Part shown: positions 8,021-16,786 of the stretch, one piece after another
Numbering within the stretch: position 1 is the first letter of the stretch
Layout of the letters: the number at the start of each line of letters is the position of its first letter
Assembly (NCBI RefSeq): GCF_012516375.2
Contig: NZ_CP051204.2
Location: 3,410,001-3,474,000 of the forward strand
Length of the DNA stretch: 64,000 bases
Origin: Chitinophaga oryzae
GTDB lineage: Bacteria; Bacteroidota; Bacteroidia; Chitinophagales; Chitinophagaceae
Direction: 5' to 3'
The notes under the pieces: model-generated
Database searches by the model: none
Seen by the model: only the letters and a program-made list of their open reading frames with translations
Told to the model about the DNA's origin: nothing
Translations under genes and position numbers: made by a program

Positions 8021-8443
8021 ATGAATACATGGTTTAGTCAATTAAAATACCTGGTGATCGGCACTTTGTTCGGAATCATTTTTGTGAAAGCGGAAGTGAT
8101 CAGCTGGTTCCGTATCCAGGAAATGTTCCGGCTGCAGTCCTTCCATATGTATGGGGTGATCGGTAGTGCAGTCGTGGTGGGTATGTTATCGGTGTGGCTC
8201 ATCAAAAAATATAATATCAAAACGCTGGAGGGAGAAACAGTAGTGTTTCATCCTAAAAAATTCAACAAAGGACAAATCTATGGTGGTTTAATATTCGGCC
8301 TGGGCTGGGCTGTTACAGGCGCTTGCCCCGGGCCGCTGTTCGCCCAGATTGGTGTAGGCGCCACCGTAGTCGCCGTCACTTTGCTGAGCGCCATCGCCGG
8401 CACCTGGGTGTATGGCCGTTTCCGTGATCAATTACCACATTAA
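8021..8443 (+). CDS. YeeE/YedE family transporter, second half (DUF6691-like)
   Basis: 140 residues with four membrane segments. The signature GLGWAVTGACPGPLFAQIG near residues 91-109 provides the second conserved cysteine (TGACPGP) of the YeeE/YedE fold. It would pair with the product of the gene just upstream to form a complete sulfur-compound permease. The start ATG is preceded by a short gap of 13 bp after the first half, and the next gene begins 12 bp after its stop, so all three are surely one transcript. Confidence 0.86.
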   Translation: MNTWFSQLKYLVIGTLFGIIFVKAEVISWFRIQEMFRLQSFHMYGVIGSAVVVGMLSVWLIKKYNIKTLEGETVVFHPKKFNKGQIYGGLIFGLGWAVTGACPGPLFAQIGVGATVVAVTLLSAIAGTWVYGRFRDQLPH

Positions 8444-8455
8444 AAATATATAGCT

Positions 8456-9790
8456 ATGGAGATCAGACAATTTGAAGATAAGGGACTGTCCCATTATTCC
8501 TATGCAGTGTACAGCGAAAAGGCAGGAGCAGTGATACTGATAGACCCTGCCAGGGATGTAACGCCTTATGTGGAGTTCGCGGCAGCCAGGAACGCTAAAA
8601 TCACCGGCGTGATAGAGACGCATCCGCATGCCGATTTTGTGAGCAGCCACCTGGAGCTGCATCAGGCCACCGGGGCTACCATCTACTGTTCCGCGCTGGT
8701 AGGCGCCGCCTATCCGCATACGGCTTTCGATGAAGGACATACTATACAAACAGGGGAGCTGACATTCAAAGCCCTGAATACGCCGGGCCATTCGCCGGAC
8801 AGCATCAGCATTGTGCTGGAAGAAAAAGGCGTGGTGAAAGCGGTATTCACCGGCGATACGCTGTTCATCGGCGACTGCGGCCGGCCGGACCTGCGCGAGA
8901 AAGCAGGTAACCTGACCGCTACCCGTGCCGACCTGGCAAAACAAATGTATCATTCCCTGCGGGAGAAGTTGATGACCCTGCCGGACAATACGCAGGTGTA
9001 TCCTGCCCATGGCGCCGGTACGCTGTGCGGTAAATCGCTGAGTGAAGCCAATCACAGCACCATCGGTGCGGAAAAACTGACCAACTGGAGTTTACAGGAC
9101 TACACAGAAGACGCTTTTGTGGCGGAGCTGTTGTCCCAGCAGCCCTATATCCCGAAATACTTCCCGTATGACGTGGACATCAACCGGAAAGGGGCGCCAG
9201 CGCTGGCAACCGCGCTGGAAGAGGTGCCGGTGGTTACAACCGGCGCTGCTTTGAAAGGCGATGTGCTGCTGGTGGATACACGTCCGGCCGCCGCTTTTAA
9301 ACAAAGTCATTTACCGCACGCCATCAATCTGCAGCTGAACGGTAAGTTTGAAACGTGGCTGGGCAGCGTAGTGACGCCGGGAGAAGCGTTTTACCTGATA
9401 GCCGCAGATATGGCACAGTTAAAGGAAGCGCTGCGCAGAGCGGCCAGCATCGGCTATGAAAGCATGATACGCGGCGGAACGGTGTATTCCGGCGGCTCCG
9501 AGACAATGGACCCTGTACCGCTGGACCAGCTCCGCGCGCATCCCGAACAGTTCACGATCATAGACGTGCGCATGGACAGCGAAACGAAGGCGGGCGCTTT
9601 ACTGCCCGGCTCCATGGCCATTCCGCTGGACCAGTTACGGGAACGGATACACGAAATACCATTGGAGAAACCGATCGTCGTGCATTGCGCCGGCGGTTAC
9701 CGCAGCGCGGCAGGCAGCAGCATCGTGGCCGACGCACTGAAGGAAAAAACGCCGGTGTACGACCTCGGCGAAGACATCAAAACGTTTTAA
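8456..9790 (+). CDS. Persulfide dioxygenase-type MBL hydrolase fused to two rhodanese domains
   Basis: 444 residues. Residues 1-240 form a metallo-beta-lactamase fold with ETHPHADFVSSHLELH (iron ligands) and FTGDTLFIGDCGRPD, the persulfide dioxygenase (ETHE1-like) signature. Two rhodanese modules follow. The first, residues 260-345, reads LLVDTRPAAAF but has YLIAAD where the active-site cysteine should be, so it is probably catalytically dead. The second, residues 355-444, has VVHCAGGYRSAAG with the catalytic Cys near 410. Together they would oxidise glutathione-like or low-molecular-weight persulfides to sulfite and shuttle sulfane sulfur. It is the last gene of the operon and is followed by a strong terminator. 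Confidence 0.9.
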   Translation: MEIRQFEDKGLSHYSYAVYSEKAGAVILIDPARDVTPYVEFAAARNAKITGVIETHPHADFVSSHLELHQATGATIYCSALVGAAYPHTAFDEGHTIQTGELTFKALNTPGHSPDSISIVLEEKGVVKAVFTGDTLFIGDCGRPDLREKAGNLTATRADLAKQMYHSLREKLMTLPDNTQVYPAHGAGTLCGKSLSEANHSTIGAEKLTNWSLQDYTEDAFVAELLSQQPYIPKYFPYDVDINRKGAPALATALEEVPVVTTGAALKGDVLLVDTRPAAAFKQSHLPHAINLQLNGKFETWLGSVVTPGEAFYLIAADMAQLKEALRRAASIGYESMIRGGTVYSGGSETMDPVPLDQLRAHPEQFTIIDVRMDSETKAGALLPGSMAIPLDQLRERIHEIPLEKPIVVHCAGGYRSAAGSSIVADALKEKTPVYDLGEDIKTF

Positions 9791-9813
9791 TGTTAACGAA
9801 TATATATCCGTAT

Positions 9814-9842
9814 GCGGCCTGGTTTTCCAGGCCGCTTTTTTT
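9814..9842 (+). terminator. Rho-independent terminator of the sulfur operon
   Basis: A perfect 9-bp stem, GCGGCCTGG / CCAGGCCGC, with a TTTT loop is followed by seven T. It lies 24 bp after the MBL/rhodanese stop codon. Confidence 0.92.
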
Positions 9843-9911
9843 ATGGGAGGTATCTGGTATTTTTACAGATTTATATCAGGATTGTACAGCAAAAAGAGGC
9901 GGCGGGAGGCT

Positions 9912-9919
9912 TACATTTG
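9912..9919 (+). promoter_or_regulatory. Promoter -7 element before oxidoreductase gene
   Basis: TACATTTG matches TAnnTTTG exactly and lies 21 bases before the ATG at 9941. A TTG 28 bases upstream is too distant to be a convincing -33 element. Confidence 0.4.
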
Positions 9920-9940
9920 TCATAAATTAATTCGACAGCC

Positions 9941-10873
9941 ATGGAAGCAATCATATTAAAAGGCGCAGGAGATGTTGACCAACTCGTACATACCACCTTA
10001 CCGGAACCGGAGATCGCAGCCGGCGAAGTGCTGGTACAGGTAAAAGCCATCAGCATTAACCCGGTAGACATAAAGACCCGTAGCGGTAAAGGAATGTTCA
10101 CCAAACTGCAGGCAGAAGACCCGCTCATCCTGGGGTGGGATATTTCCGGGGTTGTTACCGCGTCTCATTCTCCGTTGTTCAAAGCGGGAGACGAGGTATT
10201 CGGCATGGTCAATTTCCCCGGCCATGGTAAAGCGTACGCTGAATATGTAGCGGCGCCGGCGGAGCAACTGGCGCATAAACCGGCCGGCATTTCCCACGAG
10301 GAAGCCGCAGCGGCCACACTGGCGGCGTTGACAGCGCTACAGGCTTTCGCAAGCACCACTATTCATCCCGGTGACAAAGTATTGATACATGCCGCTGCCG
10401 GCGGCGTGGGGCATTACGCGGTACAGCTGGCAAAAGCGGCAGGCGCCTACGTGATCGGTACCGCTTCTGCGGCCAACCGTGATTTTGTGCTGGGGCTCGG
10501 GGCAGATGAGCATTTCGATTACAAATCAGCCCCGTTTGAAGATCGTTATCATGACCTGGACTTCGTATTGGACACCATGGGCGGCGATTACATTGACCGT
10601 TCCCTGAGAACGCTGCGGCCGCAGGGCACCATCATCAGCCTGCCCAGCGGACTACGTGAGGCGGTGGGAGAGAAGGCCGCCGCTCAGCATAAAAACGGTT
10701 ATTTTATCATGGTGGCGTCCAGCGGAAAAGATATGCGGCTGCTGGCAGACTTGCTGGAGCGCGGCAGACTCACCTCTCATGTATCCGCCACTTACCCGTT
10801 TGCCGATATGGCGAAAGCCCATCAGCAGATCGCCAGCGGCAGCACCCGCGGTAAAGTGGTTGTGATTCCGTAA
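9941..10873 (+). CDS. NADP-dependent zinc-type alcohol dehydrogenase / quinone oxidoreductase family
   Basis: 310 residues of the medium-chain dehydrogenase/reductase superfamily. The N-terminal GroES-like part (ISINPVDIKTRSG, GWDISGVV, GDEVFGM) is followed by the Rossmann nucleotide motif AAAGGVGHYAVQLAKAAGA near residues 150-168. No structural zinc cysteines are visible, so this is the zinc-independent quinone oxidoreductase type that reduces alkenals or quinones with NADPH. It has its own promoter, stands alone, and is convergent with the SDR gene, whose stop is 2 bp away. Confidence 0.88.
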   Translation: MEAIILKGAGDVDQLVHTTLPEPEIAAGEVLVQVKAISINPVDIKTRSGKGMFTKLQAEDPLILGWDISGVVTASHSPLFKAGDEVFGMVNFPGHGKAYAEYVAAPAEQLAHKPAGISHEEAAAATLAALTALQAFASTTIHPGDKVLIHAAAGGVGHYAVQLAKAAGAYVIGTASAANRDFVLGLGADEHFDYKSAPFEDRYHDLDFVLDTMGGDYIDRSLRTLRPQGTIISLPSGLREAVGEKAAAQHKNGYFIMVASSGKDMRLLADLLERGRLTSHVSATYPFADMAKAHQQIASGSTRGKVVVIP

Positions 10874-10874
10874 C

Positions 10875-11591
10875 TCATATCTGGTGATGGCCCGGCAGGA
10901 TCATCAGTTTCGGAATGCGCACATGTGAGGGCTGTTCCATAATAAACTTCACCGTACGGACGATATCCTCTACCGTGAGCGGATCATGGATGCCCATACT
11001 TTCCCTGGGATGCACGGCCCAGTCCTTGTGCAGTTCCGTCATCACCAGTCCGGGTTCTATACAGGAGATGTTGATGGCGGTACCTGCCAGCTCCATCCGC
11101 AGCGCTTCGGACAGCGCTTCCATGGCAAACTTGGTGGCGGCATAAGCGCCGGCCGTGGGCCGCACTTTTGTTCCCATCACGCTCGACAGGTTGATCACAT
11201 GTCCGGAGCCCTGCGCCTTAAAACGTTTCAATACCAGGTAAGTCAGCCTGAAAGTCGCTTCCACGTTCAGGCGTATCATGGCCGACATCTTATCGATATC
11301 AATGCTTTCAACCGGGCCCGCTTCAATGCTGCCGGCACAGTTAAAGAGATAATCGCAGCGGCCGTAAGTGTCAAAAACAGTATTGACCACCTGCTCCTGG
11401 AAGCCGGGATCGGTAAGGTCGCCGGCCATCATCGTCACATTGGCGGCATCCAGTTCCTGCAGCCGCTCCTGCCGGCGGGCGGTAATTACTACGGTGTGGC
11501 CCTCTGCTGCCAGCGCGCGGGCGATCGCATAACCGATACCACTGCTGGCGCCGGTGATAAGACAGATCTTTGGTTGTTGGCTGTTTGTCAT
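10875..11591 (-). CDS. SDR family NAD(P)-dependent oxidoreductase
   Basis: About 238 residues from ATG 11591 (MTNSQQPKICLITG); an upstream in-frame start at 11624 would add eleven residues without family character. The cofactor motif TGASSGIG is near the N-terminus, followed by NCAG near residue 85, catalytic Ser in NLSSVMG and the YxxxK pair in AYAATKFAMEAL. This is a classical short-chain dehydrogenase; the substrate cannot be inferred. The C-terminus (PKLMILPGHHQI) is usual for DltE/YdfG-like members. It is convergent with the upstream quinone oxidoreductase and divergent from the DUF1801 gene. Confidence 0.88.
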   Translation of the reverse strand: MTNSQQPKICLITGASSGIGYAIARALAAEGHTVVITARRQERLQELDAANVTMMAGDLTDPGFQEQVVNTVFDTYGRCDYLFNCAGSIEAGPVESIDIDKMSAMIRLNVEATFRLTYLVLKRFKAQGSGHVINLSSVMGTKVRPTAGAYAATKFAMEALSEALRMELAGTAINISCIEPGLVMTELHKDWAVHPRESMGIHDPLTVEDIVRTVKFIMEQPSHVRIPKLMILPGHHQI

Positions 11592-11713
11592 CTGTATCAA
11601 AAATAGGTTCCCCAAAATAGTCATTTATGGCGGCATATGCCCCTGTATTTGTCGTATTGACACCGCGCACGGCTGCGGCAGTATTTGTAAGTTTGCAGTA
11701 CAATCTAACGACG

Positions 11714-12064
11714 ATGGGAACTAAATTCACAACTACCGACGAATACCTGGCCACGCTGCCGGAAACCAGCATCGATAAGGCGCAGGAGATCCGCGAAATT
11801 ATCCGCAAAGCGGCGCCCAAAGCCACGGAAGTGATTAGTTATAACATACCGGCGTTTAAACTGAATAAGGTGCTGGTATGGTTTGCCGGCTATAAAAGTC
11901 ATATCGGCTTTTATCCCGGCGGCGCCGCTATCGAAATTTTCCAGGACGACCTGACTGCTTACAAGACTTCGAAAGGCGCTATCCAGTTCCCGGTAGACAA
12001 ACCGCTACCGGCAGCGCTGATCAGAAAGATTGTGAAGTATAGGGTGAAAGCACTGGCGGAGTAA
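11714..12064 (+). CDS. DUF1801 / YdhG-like (iron chaperone Fra-type) protein
   Basis: 116 residues from ATG 11714 (MGTKFTTTDEYLATLP); the in-frame upstream stretch lacks family features. EVISYNIPAFKLNKVLVWFA and SHIGFYPGGAAIEIF are typical of the DUF1801 fold, whose Bacillus member YdhG/Fra is a frataxin-like iron chaperone. The function here is only suggested by family. It stands alone, divergent from the SDR gene. The next gene downstream lies on the opposite strand with its stop adjacent (12065). Confidence 0.8.
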   Translation: MGTKFTTTDEYLATLPETSIDKAQEIREIIRKAAPKATEVISYNIPAFKLNKVLVWFAGYKSHIGFYPGGAAIEIFQDDLTAYKTSKGAIQFPVDKPLPAALIRKIVKYRVKALAE

Positions 12065-12493
12065 CTAACGATGCCGGACTTGTATGCTAATTCCCCTGAT
12101 CGTGGTGTCACGGTAGGGTGGTTGCCCTTTATGAACAGATGCGGTATATTTTTCCAGTATCACTGCTGAGTCGTTTGCTTTCCAATAAACGCTGTCTAAA
12201 TAATAAACCGCCACAGCAGGCGATTTTTCTGTTGCCGTTAAAGTGTCAGTAGCTTTTATTATGGTAACCAGACAGGCATGGTCGCCGTCCCAGGCGCCTT
12301 GCTGATGCTGATAGAACAACAGACATTTACTGCTGTCGGGAGAATAACTCCTCGATAATTCCTCCACAGGTCCGACAGGCGTGATATTACAGGCTGCCAG
12401 GAAAACAAAACAAAGAGACAGTGGGAACAATTGCTTTGTTTGCACAGAGGTATTTTGCCTGGATCTAAGCCGGAAATATTTGCCGTTGCACAT
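12065..12493 (-). CDS. Small predicted lipoprotein of unknown function
   Basis: 142 residues from ATG 12493. A hydrophobic segment ends in FVFLAACNITP near residues 31-39, a good lipobox, but the preceding 20 residues are unusually long and basic (KYFRLRSRQNT), so the true start might lie closer to the hydrophobic part. The mature part has YSPDSSKCLLFYQHQQGAWDGDH and a beta-rich pattern that I do not recognise. It begins 14 bp after the LacI stop on the same strand and may be cotranscribed with the regulator. Confidence 0.6.
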   Translation of the reverse strand: MCNGKYFRLRSRQNTSVQTKQLFPLSLCFVFLAACNITPVGPVEELSRSYSPDSSKCLLFYQHQQGAWDGDHACLVTIIKATDTLTATEKSPAVAVYYLDSVYWKANDSAVILEKYTASVHKGQPPYRDTTIRGISIQVRHR

Positions 12494-12507
12494 GATATTA
12501 AAATTAA

Positions 12508-13524
12508 CTATCCCCTTTGCGTCGATTCCCTTTCTATCAGCTTCCCTGGCAGCACTACTTCCTCCGCTACAAAATTCTTCTTCCTGATATGATTCAGTAG
12601 CAGCTGGCAACTTACCCTGCCGATCTCATAGGCTGGTTCTGCTATGGTGCTGAGCGAAGGGGAGATGATCGCCGAAACCGGGTCGTTGGTAAAGCCGATC
12701 ACACCTACATCTTTACCCGGAATAATTTTCTTTTCTTTCATGGCCAGCATGGCGCCGACAGCCTTACGGTCGTTGACCGCAAAAATGGCGTCCGGTTTAG
12801 ACCGCAGCTGCCATAGCTGCTGAAAGTCCTGGTACCCGCTATCCTGTGCGAAGCCGGAATGAATGATCCATGATTCCTGCACCGGCAGTTTATGTTTGCG
12901 CAATGCATCCAGGTATCCCTGTAGCCGGTTAGCCGTGAAGGTTAATCCCTGTGGCCCTGCCAGGTGCGCAATGCGGCGGTACCCTTTGGCGATCAGGTGT
13001 TCTGTGGCTTCAAAAGCGCCGTTGTAATCGTCCTGCATCACTTTGCTGGTCCTGACATGTTCGGCCACACGGTCAAAAAACACGACCGGCACTCCGTCGT
13101 CGATAATTTCCTGGAAATGGTCGCAGGCGTCTGCCTGCGAGGATACAGATACCAGCATGCCGTCGAGGCTGCTGAAAGACAGGTTGCGGATGATGCTCAG
13201 CTCCCGTTCCGCATCGTCGTTGGTCACGTGCAGGATAAGGTTATAGCCATGACGGTAAGCCACTTCCTGTATACCGGTAAATACCGTGGAGAAATAGTAG
13301 TTGGTGATGGCCGGCAGTAATACGGCCAGGTTATGGGAACTGTTTTTTACCAGGCCGGTGGCATTGAAATTGGGCCGGTAATTGAGTTCTGCCGCCTTGT
13401 CCAGTACCATCCGCCGGGTTTCGGCATTCACGTCATAAGTGTCCCGCAGCGCCCGTGAAACCGTTGATACAGATATATTCAACGCCCGGGCAATATCTTT
13501 TATCGTAGCATAGTGTCGGCGCAT
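12508..13524 (-). CDS. LacI family transcriptional regulator of the adjacent SusC/SusD locus
   Basis: 338 residues, normal for the family. The N-terminus TIKDIARALNISVSTVSRAL is the LacI helix-turn-helix, followed by the hinge helix region (NYRPNFNATGLVK). Residues 65-330 form the periplasmic-binding-protein-like effector domain (LAVLLPAITNYYFSTVFTGI, AHLAGPQGLTFTANRLQGY). It is divergent from susC across 139 bp that hold a perfect 14-bp palindrome, so it likely regulates the locus and itself. The ligand is probably a sugar released by the pathway, such as an amino sugar, but this is inference. Confidence 0.92.
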   Translation of the reverse strand: MRRHYATIKDIARALNISVSTVSRALRDTYDVNAETRRMVLDKAAELNYRPNFNATGLVKNSSHNLAVLLPAITNYYFSTVFTGIQEVAYRHGYNLILHVTNDDAERELSIIRNLSFSSLDGMLVSVSSQADACDHFQEIIDDGVPVVFFDRVAEHVRTSKVMQDDYNGAFEATEHLIAKGYRRIAHLAGPQGLTFTANRLQGYLDALRKHKLPVQESWIIHSGFAQDSGYQDFQQLWQLRSKPDAIFAVNDRKAVGAMLAMKEKKIIPGKDVGVIGFTNDPVSAIISPSLSTIAEPAYEIGRVSCQLLLNHIRKKNFVAEEVVLPGKLIERESTQRG

Positions 13525-13555
13525 ATGCCCGAATATAAGAAATCACCGACGTTTT

Positions 13556-13569
13556 CGGTAACGTTACCG
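13556..13569. promoter_or_regulatory. LacI-type operator, perfect palindrome
   Basis: CGGTAACGTTACCG is identical on both strands and has the AACGTT core found in operators of Bacteroidota LacI regulators. It lies between the divergent lacI-type gene (start 13524) and susC (start 13664). Confidence 0.75.
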
Positions 13570-13583
13570 GTGAAATTCCGGCA

Positions 13584-13591
13584 AAACGTTT
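13584..13591. promoter_or_regulatory. Second candidate LacI-type operator half-palindrome
   Basis: AAACGTTT, within GCAAAACGTTTCGAG, shares the AACGTT core of the perfect palindrome 15-28 bases upstream. It could be a secondary operator allowing looping or cooperative binding, but its flanks are asymmetric. Confidence 0.4.
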
Positions 13592-13663
13592 CGAGGCTAC
13601 GTATTTTGGGGACACGTTTTAGCAACGAAACCAACCAGGAATCACTCATTAAAATTCGAGCGT

Positions 13664-16600
13664 ATGAAGAACTGTAATTGCCGCGACCTATTCCCTTACC
13701 TGCTGCTATGTCTGTTCATGGCGCTGTCCGGCCAACTGGCAGCGCAAAATTCGCCTGTTAAAGGCACTGTCAGAGATGCTGTTTCCAAAGCGCCGCTTCC
13801 CGGCGTTACCATCACCGTTAAAGGTACCACACAGGGCGTTACCAGCAGCGCTGACGGTACTTATTCGCTCTCCGTGCCCGCCAACGCCACCCTCGTATTT
13901 TCTTTTGTGGGATATACCCGCCAGGAAATACCGGCAGGCGGCAAAACCACCATCGACGTAACGCTCAGCGAAAGCTCCTCCAGCCTCAGCGAAGTAGTCG
14001 TTACGGCACTGGGCATCGAACGCAAGACCCGCTCCCTGGGGTACGCCACCCAGCAGCTGGGCACCGAAAGCATCAATGCTGTGAAAGATCCGGGCGCTAA
14101 TATTATGAATACGCTCAACGGTAAAGTGGCCGGCGCGGTGGTGACACCGGCAGCCTCCGGCCCCGGTGGCGCGGTGAGGGTAGTACTCCGCGGCAACCGC
14201 TCCATCAGTGGCAATAACAACGCCCTGATAGTGGTAGACGGCGTACCCATTGATAATACCATGAGCACAGAGACGGCCGGCGGCGGTTCCGCCAATACGG
14301 TGGCCACACAGCCTAAAGGCACCTCCAGCGGTTATTCCGGCAGCGATGGCGCGGCCAGCATCAACCCGCAGGACGTGGAATCCATCAACGTGCTGAAAGG
14401 CCCCGCTGCGGCAGCGCTCTATGGCAGCCGCGCTGCCAACGGCGCGCTGATCATCACCACCAAAAGCGGTAAAAGCGGCAAACTGGCCATGCACTACAAT
14501 GGCGGCGTGTCCATCGATCAGCCCAACCTGCTCATGAAGTTCCAGAACACCTACGGCCGGGGCAACGGCGGCCAGTACGGCGCCCGTGCGGGCAACAGCT
14601 GGGGCGCGCCGGCACAGACCTACGCCAGCAACGTAAAAGGTTTCTTTAATACCGGTACGGCGGTGAACAACGCAGTCGACGTGTCCGGCGGTACCGATAA
14701 ACTGAAGGGATACGCTTCCTACGCGAATAATTCCGTTACCGGCATCTATCCCAAAAACAGCCTGCAACGTAATACGCTCAACCTTCGGGTGAACGCGGAA
14801 GTACTGCCCCGCCTTACTACCGATGTGAAACTGACCTACGTAAGCCAGGATATCAAAAACAAACCCCGCGTGGGAGACCAGGGCGTGGCCAACGAGGCCT
14901 ATATCATGCCCCGCGACCTCAGTCCCGATTCGCTGAGGCACTTCGAAGGAAGAGATGCCACCGGGAAACCATATCCCATTTACTGGACCAATTCTTCCAC
15001 CTTCCAGAACCCATACTGGGACGTGCACCGCAACAGCGTCAACGAGTCCCGCAACCGCATCATGCTCATGGGATCTGCCAAATACCAGCTGCGCGACTGG
15101 CTCAGCGTGCAGGGAAGATATAGCCTTGACCGTTACGATGATAAAATCACCGCTTCCTACTACGACGGTACCGTGGCCTTCCCCGTACAACCGGGCGGCC
15201 GCTATCTCGAAGCATATGTCAACCACTGGGAACGTAACATGGACCTGCTGTTGTCCGGTAACAACACCCTTTCCAACAGTTTTCATATCAGCTACAACGT
15301 GGGCGGCAGCGTGCTGACAAGCCGGGGATATAACACCCAGTCCATCGCCAATGGCCTGAGCATCCCCAATCAGTTCAACCTGAACTTCGCCTCCGCGCCG
15401 GCATTCTCCAATACCACCGTCAAAAAAGAAATACAATCCGTGTATGGCAGCGCCCAGCTGGATTTTAAACAATACCTCTACCTGGACGTGAGCGCACGCA
15501 ACGACTGGTCTTCCACACTGCCCAGCCCCTACAGCTACTTTTACCCGTCTGTAGGCCTGTCCGCTGTTTTGTCCGATATGATTAAAATGCCTTCCTGGGT
15601 TTCTTTCGGAAAGGTGCGTGCCTCGTATACCCAGGTGGGTAATGATGCAGACCCCTACCTGCTGCTACAGACCTATGATTACAGCATAGGCGCAGGCAAC
15701 GGTTTTGTGTCCAGAAGCTTCACCAAAGCCATCAGGAACCTGAAACCGGAACAGACCAAGTCCTATGAAGCAGGACTGGAAGCGCGTTTCCTCGATGGCC
15801 GTCTCGGTGTGGACGCTACCATCTATAAAAATAATACCATCAACCAGTTGATCTATATCGGCCTGCCACAGGCCAGCGGTTTCGACAACCAGTACATCAA
15901 CGCCGGTAACATCGAAAACAGGGGGGTAGAAGTGATGGTAACAGCTACGCCTGTACGTAATGATCATTTCAGCTGGAATACCACGCTGAATTATGCCACC
16001 AATAAAAACAAGGTGCTGTCGCTGGCGCCGGGCGTGGACCAGGCCGACCTGTCGCCCTCGGATAATTTTGGCAGCCTGCTGATCAAGCCGGGCGGCTCTT
16101 ACGGCGATATCTACGGTTACACCTGGAGCCGCGACGAAAAAACCGGTCAGCGCATGGTGAATGCCAGCGGTCTGCCGGTGGTAACGGCCAACCAGAAACT
16201 GGGCAACTTTAATCCTGACTTTACCCTGGGCTGGGGCAACCAGCTGAAGTATAAAGACCTCTCCCTGTCATTCCTGATAGACGGCAGGGTAGGCGGTGTG
16301 CTGGTATCCGGCACCGACGCGATCCTCGCGGCTTACGGCGTGGCCGACTATACCACCCGTTTCCGCGATGGCGGCCTGGTATTGCCCGGCGTACTGCCCG
16401 ACGGCTCTCCCAACAATGTGGCTATCAAGGCCGAAGATCTCTGGACGACCGTGTCACAGGGCGGCCGCAACGCTTACGGCGAGTTCTTTACTTACAGCGC
16501 CACTAACTTCCGCCTGCGGGAGCTGTCTGTCGCCTATGATTTCAAGTTGAATAATAAAGTGCTGAAATCAGCCAGGGTAGCGCTCACCGGAAGGAACCTG

Positions 16601-16768
16601 TTCTTCCTGTACAGGGGTAAGTCATTGCTGGATATTCCCGGCGTCGGCAAACGTACCCTCCCGGTAGACCCGGAAATGGCCATCGGCGCCAGCAACTACC
16701 AGGGCATAGAAGCCGGTCTGCTGCCTGCGGTACGCAGCTTCGGTTTCAACGTGAACGTATCTTTTTAG
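13664..16768 (+). CDS. SusC/RagA family TonB-linked outer membrane protein
   Basis: 1034 residues, typical of SusC. A signal segment (YLLLCLFMALSGQLAAQ) is followed by a carboxypeptidase-regulatory-like domain (residues 32-105, VKGTVRDAVSKAPLPGVTIT). A TonB-box-like EVVVTALGIERKTRSLGYAT lies near residue 110, then the plug domain (ALIVVDGVPID, INVLKGPAAAALYGSRAANG) and a beta-barrel ending in FGFNVNVSF with terminal aromatic. It imports oligosaccharides in partnership with the SusD-like lipoprotein 18 bp downstream. Its operator region implicates the divergent LacI regulator. Confidence 0.95.
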   Translation: MKNCNCRDLFPYLLLCLFMALSGQLAAQNSPVKGTVRDAVSKAPLPGVTITVKGTTQGVTSSADGTYSLSVPANATLVFSFVGYTRQEIPAGGKTTIDVTLSESSSSLSEVVVTALGIERKTRSLGYATQQLGTESINAVKDPGANIMNTLNGKVAGAVVTPAASGPGGAVRVVLRGNRSISGNNNALIVVDGVPIDNTMSTETAGGGSANTVATQPKGTSSGYSGSDGAASINPQDVESINVLKGPAAAALYGSRAANGALIITTKSGKSGKLAMHYNGGVSIDQPNLLMKFQNTYGRGNGGQYGARAGNSWGAPAQTYASNVKGFFNTGTAVNNAVDVSGGTDKLKGYASYANNSVTGIYPKNSLQRNTLNLRVNAEVLPRLTTDVKLTYVSQDIKNKPRVGDQGVANEAYIMPRDLSPDSLRHFEGRDATGKPYPIYWTNSSTFQNPYWDVHRNSVNESRNRIMLMGSAKYQLRDWLSVQGRYSLDRYDDKITASYYDGTVAFPVQPGGRYLEAYVNHWERNMDLLLSGNNTLSNSFHISYNVGGSVLTSRGYNTQSIANGLSIPNQFNLNFASAPAFSNTTVKKEIQSVYGSAQLDFKQYLYLDVSARNDWSSTLPSPYSYFYPSVGLSAVLSDMIKMPSWVSFGKVRASYTQVGNDADPYLLLQTYDYSIGAGNGFVSRSFTKAIRNLKPEQTKSYEAGLEARFLDGRLGVDATIYKNNTINQLIYIGLPQASGFDNQYINAGNIENRGVEVMVTATPVRNDHFSWNTTLNYATNKNKVLSLAPGVDQADLSPSDNFGSLLIKPGGSYGDIYGYTWSRDEKTGQRMVNASGLPVVTANQKLGNFNPDFTLGWGNQLKYKDLSLSFLIDGRVGGVLVSGTDAILAAYGVADYTTRFRDGGLVLPGVLPDGSPNNVAIKAEDLWTTVSQGGRNAYGEFFTYSATNFRLRELSVAYDFKLNNKVLKSARVALTGRNLFFLYRGKSLLDIPGVGKRTLPVDPEMAIGASNYQGIEAGLLPAVRSFGFNVNVSF

Positions 16769-16786
16769 CCGCTAAAATCAACTGCC

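Noticed and set aside
13706..15472. 588-codon antisense frame within susC
   Set aside because: It is a by-product of GC-rich codon usage opposite a clear SusC gene and shows no domain or signal.
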